This document shows positions 1 to 7,791 of a stretch of DNA of 64,000 nt, piece by piece. The DNA lies in contig JBCCLJ010000001.1 of assembly GCA_039026915.1 (NCBI GenBank), positions 30,817-94,816 of the forward strand, read 5' to 3'. Position numbers and translations under genes: made by a program. Positions within the stretch are counted from its first letter, which is position 1, and each line of letters opens with the position of its first letter. The notes under the pieces were generated by a model. It was given only the letters and a program-made list of their open reading frames with translations, was not told where the DNA came from and did no database searches. Source of the DNA: JBCCLJ01 sp039026915. Lineage in GTDB: Bacteria > Acidobacteriota > Thermoanaerobaculia > Multivoradales > Multivoraceae.

Positions 1-325
1 TCTCCGGGTTGCTGCGGAGCATCTGGTCGAAGGTCGCCCCGTCGATGCGCAGAACCCGAGTCTTCTCCAGCGCACGAGCCGAAGCGTTTCGAGGCATGTC
101 CTCGAGGATCGACATCTCGCCGAAGAAGTCTCCCTTGTCCAGGACCGCGAGCTGATTGTCGACGCCGTCGACGGTCTTGAAGACCTCGACCTGCCCCTCC
201 TGGATGATGTACATCTCGGTACCGAGGTCGCCCTCGGCGAAGAGGAACTCGTTGGGACCGAACTCCTTCGTGAAGTTGGTGACCGCGTTCTTCTGGGTCT
301 TGCCGGTCTTGAACTTGGTCTTCAC
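1..325 (-). CDS. Cyclic-nucleotide-binding domain protein (partial, 3' end outside window)
   Basis: The visible 108 residues form a cNMP-binding (CAP_ED-like) beta-roll: FLFAEGDLGTEMYIIQEGQV, then GDFFGEMSILEDMPRNASARA, the phosphate-binding-cassette region. Such domains sense cAMP/cGMP or serve as structural modules in regulators. No effector domain is visible because the gene runs off the left edge. The start is GTG at 325, with an in-frame TAG seven codons upstream. It overlaps the stop of the LD-carboxypeptidase gene (GTGA), so the two are probably translationally coupled. The cassette keeps Arg and Ala at the usual phosphate-binding site, so nucleotide binding is possible; the ligand is unknown. 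Confidence 0.85.
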   Translation of the reverse strand, partial: MKTKFKTGKTQKNAVTNFTKEFGPNEFLFAEGDLGTEMYIIQEGQVEVFKTVDGVDNQLAVLDKGDFFGEMSILEDMPRNASARALEKTRVLRIDGATFDQMLRSNPE

Positions 326-1233
326 GTGGAGTCCGCCTGAGGGCTATACGTCGTCAGTCGAGAGAGAGAAAAATCCAAAAGAGAATCGACGCCGAGAGGC
401 AGGATGAGATTCGGCCGGGCGTGACCTGCCTGGAGACGATGGCAGATCGAGAGCTCGAAGTCCTCGGCGAGGTCTTGGAGCCAGGTCGACCACGACTGTG
501 GATCGACGCCGGGAACCCCGCTGACGTGGCCGAAGACGAGGGCCCGAGCACCGTTCAGATTACTCGACAGATGCAGATGCGTCAACATTCGATCCCATCT
601 ATATAAGGGTTCGCCGACGTCTTCGAGCAGGAGCACGGCTCCCCCAAGTGCGGGAACGAAAGGAGTTCCAGCGGTGGCCACCAGCATTGAAAGGCAGCCC
701 CCCAGGAGCGGGCCCCTGACAGAGCCGCCTCCGACCGTCTCCACGTCGTAGCTTCGAGCGACCTTCCCTTCGAGCATCTCGACCAAGGCATCGGCCTCGG
801 ACGCCAGGGGTTCCTCCGCGAGTTCCGTCGCCACCATCGGACCGTGAAAGGTCACCAGGCCGCAGCGCTGCACCACCGAGTTCAGGAGCGGCGTCAGATC
901 GGAATAGCCGACGAGCGGCAGCGAGCGGCGGCCGATCAGGTCGAAATCGATCGTCGGCAACAGCCGCAGGAGACCGTGACCGCCACGCGCGAAGATCACG
1001 GCGGCGACGTCCTCGCGCTTCAGCAGGCCGTGAAAGCCGGCGAGACGCTCCTCGTCAGTCCCGGCGAAGAGCCGGTGCGTGCGCAACAGGTTGTCGGCAA
1101 GGACCGGCTCGTAACCGAGGGCCCGCAGCGCCTCGACCCCGCGCTCGAGCCGCTCGGAGTCCACAGGGCCGCTCAGCGCTGCGACGCCGACGCGCTCCCC
1201 GGGCCTCAGGGGCCGCGGAAGCCTGGGCTGCAA
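322..1233 (-). CDS. Muramoyltetrapeptide (LD-) carboxypeptidase, peptidase S66 family
   Basis: S66 LD-carboxypeptidases remove the terminal D-Ala from muramoyl tetrapeptides in peptidoglycan recycling. The family signature is present: RPGERVGVAALSGPVD at the N-terminus, FARGGHGLLRLLP, the nucleophile-elbow serine in GYSDLTPLLN, then HGPM and LEDVGEPLYRWDRML. The reading frame stays open to an ATG at 1311, but that codon lies inside the RNase P RNA gene. I prefer TTG at 1233, which begins just past the rnpB 3' end and gives the usual short N-terminus; no good ribosome site is visible for either start. No signal peptide, so cytoplasmic, as expected for LdcA-type enzymes. Overlaps the next gene by 4 bases. 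Confidence 0.85.
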   Translation of the reverse strand: MQPRLPRPLRPGERVGVAALSGPVDSERLERGVEALRALGYEPVLADNLLRTHRLFAGTDEERLAGFHGLLKREDVAAVIFARGGHGLLRLLPTIDFDLIGRRSLPLVGYSDLTPLLNSVVQRCGLVTFHGPMVATELAEEPLASEADALVEMLEGKVARSYDVETVGGGSVRGPLLGGCLSMLVATAGTPFVPALGGAVLLLEDVGEPLYRWDRMLTHLHLSSNLNGARALVFGHVSGVPGVDPQSWSTWLQDLAEDFELSICHRLQAGHARPNLILPLGVDSLLDFSLSRLTTYSPQADST

Positions 1234-1249
1234 GCGGCGTTGCGAGGAA

Positions 1250-1650
<401 letters not shown>

Positions 1651-1656
1651 TGCGAA

Positions 1657-1662
1657 ACGATA
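1657..1662 (-). promoter_or_regulatory. Probable -10 element of rnpB
   Basis: TATCGT on the minus strand lies 6 bases before the predicted RNase P RNA 5' end (about 1650). TTGGAG sits 17 bases further upstream as a weak -35 candidate, overlapping the end of the DUF4388 gene. Confidence 0.5.
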
Positions 1663-1675
1663 GCTCGGGAGACGG

Positions 1676-3220
1676 TCAACTCCAAAGGCGACGGATCTTC
1701 GACAGAAAGCCCGTCGACTCCGCAGGCTTCTGTGCTTCCACCGGAGCGCTGGCCGATGTCGGCATGGGTGGCGGGGGCGGAGCGTCCTTGGCTCCCGAGA
1801 GCCGGGCCAGGCCGTCGATCGCATCGCCGTTGTCGGGAGAGAGCTGCAGAGCCGCTCGATAGTGCACGCGAGCCCGCTGCTGCTCACCGGCCTGCTCCAT
1901 CAGCTGGCCCATCGCGACGCGGTAATCCCCGTTCTGAGGATCACGACGCAGCGCCTGGCGATAGCTCTCGCTCGCCTGCTCGAGCCAGAGCGGATTCTGC
2001 GCTTGGATCCGCCCGAGAAGAGCAAAGTACTCGGCTCGAGGATCGGCGCGAATCGCCTGCCGCGTCAGCTCCAGAGCGAAGTGGTACTCCTCGTTCTCCA
2101 CCAGCTCCAAGGCCCGGCGAAAATTCGATTCGGCCACTTCCTTCTGCTCGTGCGAACGCTGCGAGCCCGCGAGGCTGGTCGAACCGTCGATGCCGGCTTC
2201 TTGGTTGTATTCGACCCGCCGTTCCGGGTCGGCCAGCGTCAGGTACGCCACGGTGGCGCGCTCGAAGAGCAGACGCAGCGTCTCTTCGCGTCCCTGAAAG
2301 CCAAGCGCTTCAGCGTGGGAGGGATGAACGAGACGAGCGAGACGGTCGTAGGACTCGTGCACCTTCTGTTCGGTGTCGTGAAAGCCGACGCCGAGAAGCT
2401 CGTAGTAGGTCAGGCTACCGAAACGCCCGACAAGCTCGCCAATCTTCTCGCGGTGCTCTTCCTGCGGGATTTCGAGCGGCTCGTTCTCGAGACGCTGCTC
2501 GATTCTCTCGAGGAAGCGCTCGACCATCGAATCGATCAAGCGGACCCTCTCCGTCTCCGGCCCTCCCGGGGACTTCTCCGCTGACGCCACCTCGAGGAGA
2601 TCGAGCGACTGAAGGCGACAGAGCATTCGCAGAGTGTCGGCTCGCTCACCGGGCACCTGCCGCAGGAGCTCGCTGAGCGGGATCGGTGTCTCGGCACGGG
2701 ACAGAAGGAACATCTCGCCGGGGTCGAAGTCGTTGAGGCGCTCGAGCAGGACCGACTCACCGTCGGCGACCAGCAGGGCCTCCTCTCCGCCGAGCCTGAG
2801 CAGCATCGCGTTCTCGTCGAGGCCCAGCACCGCCCCTTCCATCACGAGGTGGGCTGTGGGAAGCGGTCCGACGAGGTCGGAGGGCAGAAGCTTGAGATCC
2901 TGATGGAACTCGTACGCGCCATCGGTCCAATCCGACATCACCGAGACGATTCGCGCGACGATCGCCCGCAGCTGATCCAAGGTCTCCGGACTCAGCTTCT
3001 TCGGCGCTTCGTCGTCGTCTCCCGAGTCCGCCGTGAGATCCGCGACTCGTTGAGCGAGCGCGTGACCTCCCGGCAGGTGCAGCTCGCCGGCAACGAAGAA
3101 GAACTTCCGCTTGTTCTCGTCGTGATCGATCTCGAGCACGCCACTGCCTCGCTCTTTGTAGACGCGGCGGATCGCCTCGAAGACCGAGTGCTCTTTCAGG
3201 TCGCCAGACAGAGAGGTCAT
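1676..3220 (-). CDS. DUF4388 / J-domain-like / TPR protein
   Basis: 514 residues with three modules. Residues 1-110 are a DUF4388-like domain (SLSGDLKEHSVFEAIRRVYK, GVLEI, KKFFF-type strand, VAGEL). About 265-345 is a J-domain-like segment (LTYYELLGVGFHDTEQKVHE, then a tail DPERRVEYNQ). The Hsp70-activating HPD is replaced by HPS, so stimulation of DnaK is doubtful. About 365-490 are TPR repeats, followed by a Pro-rich tail. DUF4388 occurs in signalling proteins of Myxococcota and Acidobacteriota and is linked to GTPase/PATAN-like regulation. No signal peptide, so cytoplasmic. It sits immediately upstream of rnpB. Exact function unknown. Confidence 0.85.
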   Translation of the reverse strand: MTSLSGDLKEHSVFEAIRRVYKERGSGVLEIDHDENKRKFFFVAGELHLPGGHALAQRVADLTADSGDDDEAPKKLSPETLDQLRAIVARIVSVMSDWTDGAYEFHQDLKLLPSDLVGPLPTAHLVMEGAVLGLDENAMLLRLGGEEALLVADGESVLLERLNDFDPGEMFLLSRAETPIPLSELLRQVPGERADTLRMLCRLQSLDLLEVASAEKSPGGPETERVRLIDSMVERFLERIEQRLENEPLEIPQEEHREKIGELVGRFGSLTYYELLGVGFHDTEQKVHESYDRLARLVHPSHAEALGFQGREETLRLLFERATVAYLTLADPERRVEYNQEAGIDGSTSLAGSQRSHEQKEVAESNFRRALELVENEEYHFALELTRQAIRADPRAEYFALLGRIQAQNPLWLEQASESYRQALRRDPQNGDYRVAMGQLMEQAGEQQRARVHYRAALQLSPDNGDAIDGLARLSGAKDAPPPPPMPTSASAPVEAQKPAESTGFLSKIRRLWS

Positions 3221-3319
3221 CAGAAGCTCACAGCAAAAACAAGGAATCGAGGCATCCTGAAGAAACGCAACGACTTACGCGGGATGCCTGCCGATCGCGG
3301 CGGCGCGAGTATAGCAATC

Positions 3320-5131
3320 TCAGCCCTTCCGGTGCTCAGCAACCTGCTCGTGAACAGAGCTCCCCAACCGTTCCCCGAGAACCTTCTGCACATCGTGCAG
3401 CGACGCTTGCTCGAGACCGCGGTACGAACCGAAGGCGCGCACCAGCGCCTTGCGACGCGTCGGTCCGACTCCGCGCAGACGATCGAACCGGCTCGTCAGA
3501 GCGCTCTTCGACCGGCGCGCACGATGACGGCTCACCGCAAAGCGGTGTGCCTCGTCACGCACCTGCTGCAGCAGCTGCAGGCCGGCGTCGTGCCGGGGTA
3601 GTCGCAGGGGCTCCGGATCCTGCGGCGTGTAGACCTCCTCTTCGCGCTTCGCCAGGCCGACGATCGGCGTCTCCTCGACCCCCAGCTTGGAGAGCGACTG
3701 TAGCGCTGCATTCAACTGCCCCCGGCCACCATCGATCAGGATCAGGTCGGGCATCTCACCGATCTCCTGCAGTCGGCGGCGATAGCGACGCTCCACCGCT
3801 TCAGCCATGGAGGCGAAATCGTCGACTCCGTCGACCGAGCGGATGTTGAAGGAGCGGTAGTCGCTCTTCTTCATCTTCCCTTCCTGCCAGACGACGAGCG
3901 AAGCGACCGTCTTGTCGCCCTGGAAGGTCGAGATGTCAAAGCCTTCGACGCGGCGCGGAGGCTCGGGCAACTCCAGGTGGCGCGCGAGAGCCTCGGCTCC
4001 AGGATAGGCGGCCTCGACACCACGAAACCGGCGTCGGTAGGACATCTTGGCGTTACGCATCGCCAGAGCGACTCGATCCGCCTTGGCTCCGCGCGACGGC
4101 ATGCGCACGTAGACCCGCGTGCCGCGCCGCTCCGAAAGCCACGCCTCGAGTACGTCGTCGTCGTCGACCGGCAGCGGCAGATGGATCTCCTTGGGCACGA
4201 ACGACGTGCGGTCATAGATCTGCGGAAGAACCTCTCCCAGAAGACGCGCCGGTGCCACGTTCCCGGCTCCTTCCCAGAAGAGCTCCCGCCGGTCGAGCAC
4301 CTGGCCTCCGCGCATCACCAGAACCGTGATCGCTGCGTGCCCGCCAGCGACATAGACACCGTAAATGTCGACGTCCTCTGCCCTCTCGGAAGACAGCTTG
4401 CGGCGCTCCGAAAGCGCCTCGATCTCGGTGATCGTGTCGCGAATCTGTGCCGCACGCTCGAACTCCAACTCTTCGGCATGAGCGTTCATCTCTCGCCGGA
4501 GCTGAGTGACGAGCGTCTCGTTGCGCCCTGCGAGGAAAAGCCTCGCCTGCTCGCAGCCACGGAGGTACTCCTCGTGCGTCGTCAGTCCGTCGACGCACGG
4601 GCCGAGACACCTCTTCATGTCGTGGTACAAGCAGGGCCGCGGCAGCTTGCCGTCGATCTCGATCCTGCACACGCGCACCTGAAAGAGCTTCTGCACGAGC
4701 TTGGTTGCTTTGCGAGCGAGACCCGCCGGCAGAAACGGTCCGAAGTACTCGGCGCCGTCGTCGATGATGCGACGCGTGAAGACGAGACGCGGGTACTCCT
4801 CCTGCATCGTCAGCTTGAGGTAGGGGTAGGTCTTGTCGTCGCGCAGCCGAATGTTGTAACGCGGCTTGCGCCGCTTGATCCACGTGTTCTCGAGGAGCAA
4901 CGCCTCGGCCTCGGAATCGGTGACGACGTAGTCGAGGTCGACAGCCTCCGAGACCATCGTGGCAATGCGAACATCGTAGAGATCGCCGGGAGCCTTGGTA
5001 TAGCTCGCCCCGCGCTTGCGCAGCGACTTCGCTTTGCCGACGTAGAGAACCTGCCGCCCGGGTCCCAGGAAGACGTAGATGCCTGGGCTGTCGGGCAGCG
5101 CGCGCACCTTTTCCCTGAGCGACTCAAGCAC
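3320..5131 (-). CDS. uvrC: Excinuclease ABC subunit C
   Basis: UvrC makes both incisions around bulky DNA lesions recognised by UvrAB. Residues 12-90 are the GIY-YIG nuclease (GIYVFLGPGRQVLYVGKAKS), which makes the 3' cut. A Cys-rich region (CRIE..CLYHDMKRCLGPC) and a UVR UvrB-binding motif (EELEFERAAQIRD) follow. The RNase H-like nuclease for the 5' cut includes GFDIS and LILIDGGRGQL. A helix-hairpin-helix ends the protein (LRGVGPTRRKALVRAFGS). 603 residues is a normal length. Start is GTG at 5131 behind GAGAGG. It lies 35 bases downstream of uvrB in the same orientation, so the two are probably one operon. Confidence 0.97.
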   Translation of the reverse strand: MLESLREKVRALPDSPGIYVFLGPGRQVLYVGKAKSLRKRGASYTKAPGDLYDVRIATMVSEAVDLDYVVTDSEAEALLLENTWIKRRKPRYNIRLRDDKTYPYLKLTMQEEYPRLVFTRRIIDDGAEYFGPFLPAGLARKATKLVQKLFQVRVCRIEIDGKLPRPCLYHDMKRCLGPCVDGLTTHEEYLRGCEQARLFLAGRNETLVTQLRREMNAHAEELEFERAAQIRDTITEIEALSERRKLSSERAEDVDIYGVYVAGGHAAITVLVMRGGQVLDRRELFWEGAGNVAPARLLGEVLPQIYDRTSFVPKEIHLPLPVDDDDVLEAWLSERRGTRVYVRMPSRGAKADRVALAMRNAKMSYRRRFRGVEAAYPGAEALARHLELPEPPRRVEGFDISTFQGDKTVASLVVWQEGKMKKSDYRSFNIRSVDGVDDFASMAEAVERRYRRRLQEIGEMPDLILIDGGRGQLNAALQSLSKLGVEETPIVGLAKREEEVYTPQDPEPLRLPRHDAGLQLLQQVRDEAHRFAVSRHRARRSKSALTSRFDRLRGVGPTRRKALVRAFGSYRGLEQASLHDVQKVLGERLGSSVHEQVAEHRKG

Positions 5132-5166
5132 CCGGTCGCCTCTCGACCTGTCGGCAGGACGAGCCG

Positions 5167-7188
5167 CTAGTCCGCAAGGATCTGCAGCTCCTTGAGCTCT
5201 TTGATCTGGTCGCGATACTCCGCGGCCTCCTCGAATTCGAGGCGCTTCGCCGCGTCTTTCATCTCGCGCTCGAGGCGCTCGATGCGCTTGCCGAGCGTCA
5301 CCGACGTGTCGGCGGCGATCTCCTTGGCATCACCGCGTGTGGAACGGTGGTAGTCGAGGTTGCTCATCTGCACGAGCGGGCTGTGAATGTCCTTGAGGAT
5401 CGTCTTCGGCTCGATTCCGTGCTCTTCGTTGTAGGCCCGCTGGCGCTCCCGTCGACGCTCCGTCTCCTCACGCGCACGCCGAATGGAGTCGGTCTCGCGA
5501 TCGGCGTAGAAGATGACCTTCCCGTTGACGTTGCGAGCCGCCCGGCCTGCCGTCTGGATGAGCGACGTCTCGCTGCGGAGGAAACCCTCTTTGTCAGCAT
5601 CGATGACAGCAACCAGAGAGACTTCGGGGAGATCCAGGCCCTCGCGCAGGAGGTTGATACCGACGAGGACGTCGAACTCACCGCGCCGCAGCCCCGCTGC
5701 GATCTCGACGCGTTCGAGGGTGTCGATGTCGGAGTGCAGATAGCGAACTCGAATACCGAGCTCGGTCATGTACTGCGTCAGCTCCTCGGCCATACGCTTG
5801 GTCAGGGTCGTAACGAGGACACGCTCCTTACGAGCCGTCACTTCGCGGATCTCGGCGACCAGATCGTCGATCTGCCCGTCGGAGGGGCGCAAATCGATCG
5901 GCGGATCGAGCAGGCCCGTCGGCCGGATGAGCTGCTCGACGATGACGCCTGCGGTGCGCTCCAGCTCGAAGTCACCCGGCGTCGCCGAGACGTAGATCCT
6001 CTGCCCCACCATCGCGTCGAATTCCTCGAACGTCAGAGGGCGATTGTCGAGCGCGCTCGGCAGGCGGAAACCGTACTCGACCAGGGTCTCCTTGCGCGCT
6101 CGGTCGCCGTTGAACATGCCTCGGACCTGCGGAACCATCTGATGGCTCTCGTCGATGATCAGCAGGAAGTCCTCGGGCAGGTAGTCCAGCATCGTCGGTG
6201 GTTTTTCGCCGACGGCGCGTCCCGAGAGATGGCGCGAATAGTTCTCGATGCCGTTGCAGGAGCCCATCTCGCGCAGCATCTCGAGATCGAACCGAGTGCG
6301 CTGCTCGAGCCGCTGCAGCTCGAGCAGACGGTTGTGACGATGGAGCTCCTGCAAGCGTTCGTCGAGCTCGACCTCGATCGTCGAGATCGCCCTCTTCATC
6401 CTCTCTTCCGGCGTCACGTAGTGGCTGTTCGGATAGATCGGAATCTGCGGGAGTTCCTCGAGCACCTTGCCGGTGAGCACCTCGAAGCGGGTGATGCGCT
6501 CGATCTCGTCGCCGAAGAACTCGACTCGGATGCCTCGATCGTCGTACGAAGGCAGAATCTCGAGGATGTCGCCGCGCAGTCGGAAGGAGCCGTGAAAGAG
6601 ATCGAGCTGCGTCCGCTCGTACTGCATGCCGGCAAGTGACCGCGTCGCCGTATCGGTACCCACCTCGTCGCCCGTCTTGAAGAAGTGCAGCATGCCGTAA
6701 AAGAGATCCGGCGAGCCGAGGCCGTAGATACACGAGACCGAAGCGACAATGAGCACGTCGCGCCGCTCGAAGAGCGACGTCGTCGTCCGCAGGCGAAGAC
6801 GCTCGATCTCGTCGTTGATGCTCGTTTCTTTTTCGATGTACGTGTCGCTCTGCGGCACGTAGGCTTCGGGCTGGTAGTAGTCGTAGTACGAGACGAAGTA
6901 CTCGACCGCGTTGTTCGGGAAGAAGCTCTTGAACTCCTGATAGAGCTGAGCGGCCAGCGTCTTGTTGTGCGACAGCACGAGCGTCGGCCGGTTCAGGCGC
7001 GCCACGGTCTGGGCGATGGTGAAGGTCTTGCCGGAGCCGGTGACTCCCAGCAGAACCTGCTCGCGCTCACCCTCATCTAGACGCTCGACGAGCGCTTCGA
7101 TCGCGGCGGGCTGATCGCCCTGGGGCGTGAACGGGGCCTGCAACTGAAACTGGCCAGCCGAAGCTCGGTTCCCGGGTTCGCTACTCAT
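5167..7188 (-). CDS. uvrB: Excinuclease ABC subunit B
   Basis: UvrB is the DNA-helicase-like damage verifier of nucleotide excision repair. Walker A (GVTGSGKT), the beta-hairpin region (YYDYYQPEAYVPQSDTYIEK), the DESH box, motif VGINLLREGLDLPEVSLV, and QTAGRAARN are intact. A C-terminal UVR coiled coil (MKDAAKRLEFEEAAEYRDQI) binds UvrC. The 673-residue length matches the family. Start ATG 7188. First gene of a uvrB-uvrC pair. Confidence 0.98.
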   Translation of the reverse strand: MSSEPGNRASAGQFQLQAPFTPQGDQPAAIEALVERLDEGEREQVLLGVTGSGKTFTIAQTVARLNRPTLVLSHNKTLAAQLYQEFKSFFPNNAVEYFVSYYDYYQPEAYVPQSDTYIEKETSINDEIERLRLRTTTSLFERRDVLIVASVSCIYGLGSPDLFYGMLHFFKTGDEVGTDTATRSLAGMQYERTQLDLFHGSFRLRGDILEILPSYDDRGIRVEFFGDEIERITRFEVLTGKVLEELPQIPIYPNSHYVTPEERMKRAISTIEVELDERLQELHRHNRLLELQRLEQRTRFDLEMLREMGSCNGIENYSRHLSGRAVGEKPPTMLDYLPEDFLLIIDESHQMVPQVRGMFNGDRARKETLVEYGFRLPSALDNRPLTFEEFDAMVGQRIYVSATPGDFELERTAGVIVEQLIRPTGLLDPPIDLRPSDGQIDDLVAEIREVTARKERVLVTTLTKRMAEELTQYMTELGIRVRYLHSDIDTLERVEIAAGLRRGEFDVLVGINLLREGLDLPEVSLVAVIDADKEGFLRSETSLIQTAGRAARNVNGKVIFYADRETDSIRRAREETERRRERQRAYNEEHGIEPKTILKDIHSPLVQMSNLDYHRSTRGDAKEIAADTSVTLGKRIERLEREMKDAAKRLEFEEAAEYRDQIKELKELQILAD

Positions 7189-7222
7189 CTTCAGATCATC
7201 CTTCTGTCGGTCTCTGACCAGC

Positions 7223-7717
7223 CTACGGTGAGCGCGTCGTCGACGCTACGGCCTCCAGAGCGACGATCAGCTCTTCCACCGTCTCGCTGCCGAGAGGTCC
7301 CTGACGAGCAGCTCGCAGCGCGTCACCGACGCGGCTCTGCAGCTCGGGCAGGACGGCGGGATCCAGCGTGCCGGCGGTCACCGCTTCTTCGACACGATCG
7401 AAGGCGCCCTCCAATCGCTGCTGTTGCCGAGGCGTCACGCTCGAGTCGAGGGCTACGAGGATCTGCTGCTGCGAAAGTCCGAATCCCCACTCGAAAAGAT
7501 CATTGGCGCGCACGAGCACCAGAATCGAGCTGCCGACGAGAAGAGCCAGCAGCAGCGAACAACCGATCAGGGTCGGGCGACCGCAGCCGGAACCGCTCGT
7601 AGGAATCGGAAGCGACTCGCGCATCGGCCAGGGATTCGGGAGCTCCGGAACGTCGGAGGCGGCGGTGCGCTCGGGCTCGCCTGACGGGGTCATCGGCGGT
7701 TCGGTCGGCGGACTCAA
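7223..7717 (-). CDS. Hypothetical single-pass membrane protein
   Basis: Not recognised. A Pro/Glu-rich N-terminus of about 55 residues precedes one transmembrane helix (LIGCSLLLALLVGSSILVLV). A soluble helical C-terminus of about 100 residues follows (VTPRQQQRLEGAFDRVEEAV), a type I-like orientation. The TTG at 7717 is chosen because GGAG lies 8 bases upstream; ATG 7693 has no ribosome site. The frame is open further upstream but loses coding character. It lies between uvrB and the divergent PBP1A gene; no operon partner gives a clue. Confidence 0.65.
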   Translation of the reverse strand: MSPPTEPPMTPSGEPERTAASDVPELPNPWPMRESLPIPTSGSGCGRPTLIGCSLLLALLVGSSILVLVRANDLFEWGFGLSQQQILVALDSSVTPRQQQRLEGAFDRVEEAVTAGTLDPAVLPELQSRVGDALRAARQGPLGSETVEELIVALEAVASTTRSP

Positions 7718-7777
7718 GCGTCTCTCTCCATCTTCCCTGGTCGTCACTCCGCAGTCGTCCGCAGAGCCGCGGCTGCT

Positions 7778-7783
7778 TATAGT
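7778..7783 (+). promoter_or_regulatory. -10 element just before the PBP1A start (leaderless candidate)
   Basis: TATAGT ends 8 bases before the GTG start at 7792, with no ribosome-binding site between. Transcription would start at or within a base or two of the start codon. No convincing -35 is visible. Confidence 0.45.
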
Positions 7784-7791
7784 ATCCAGTC

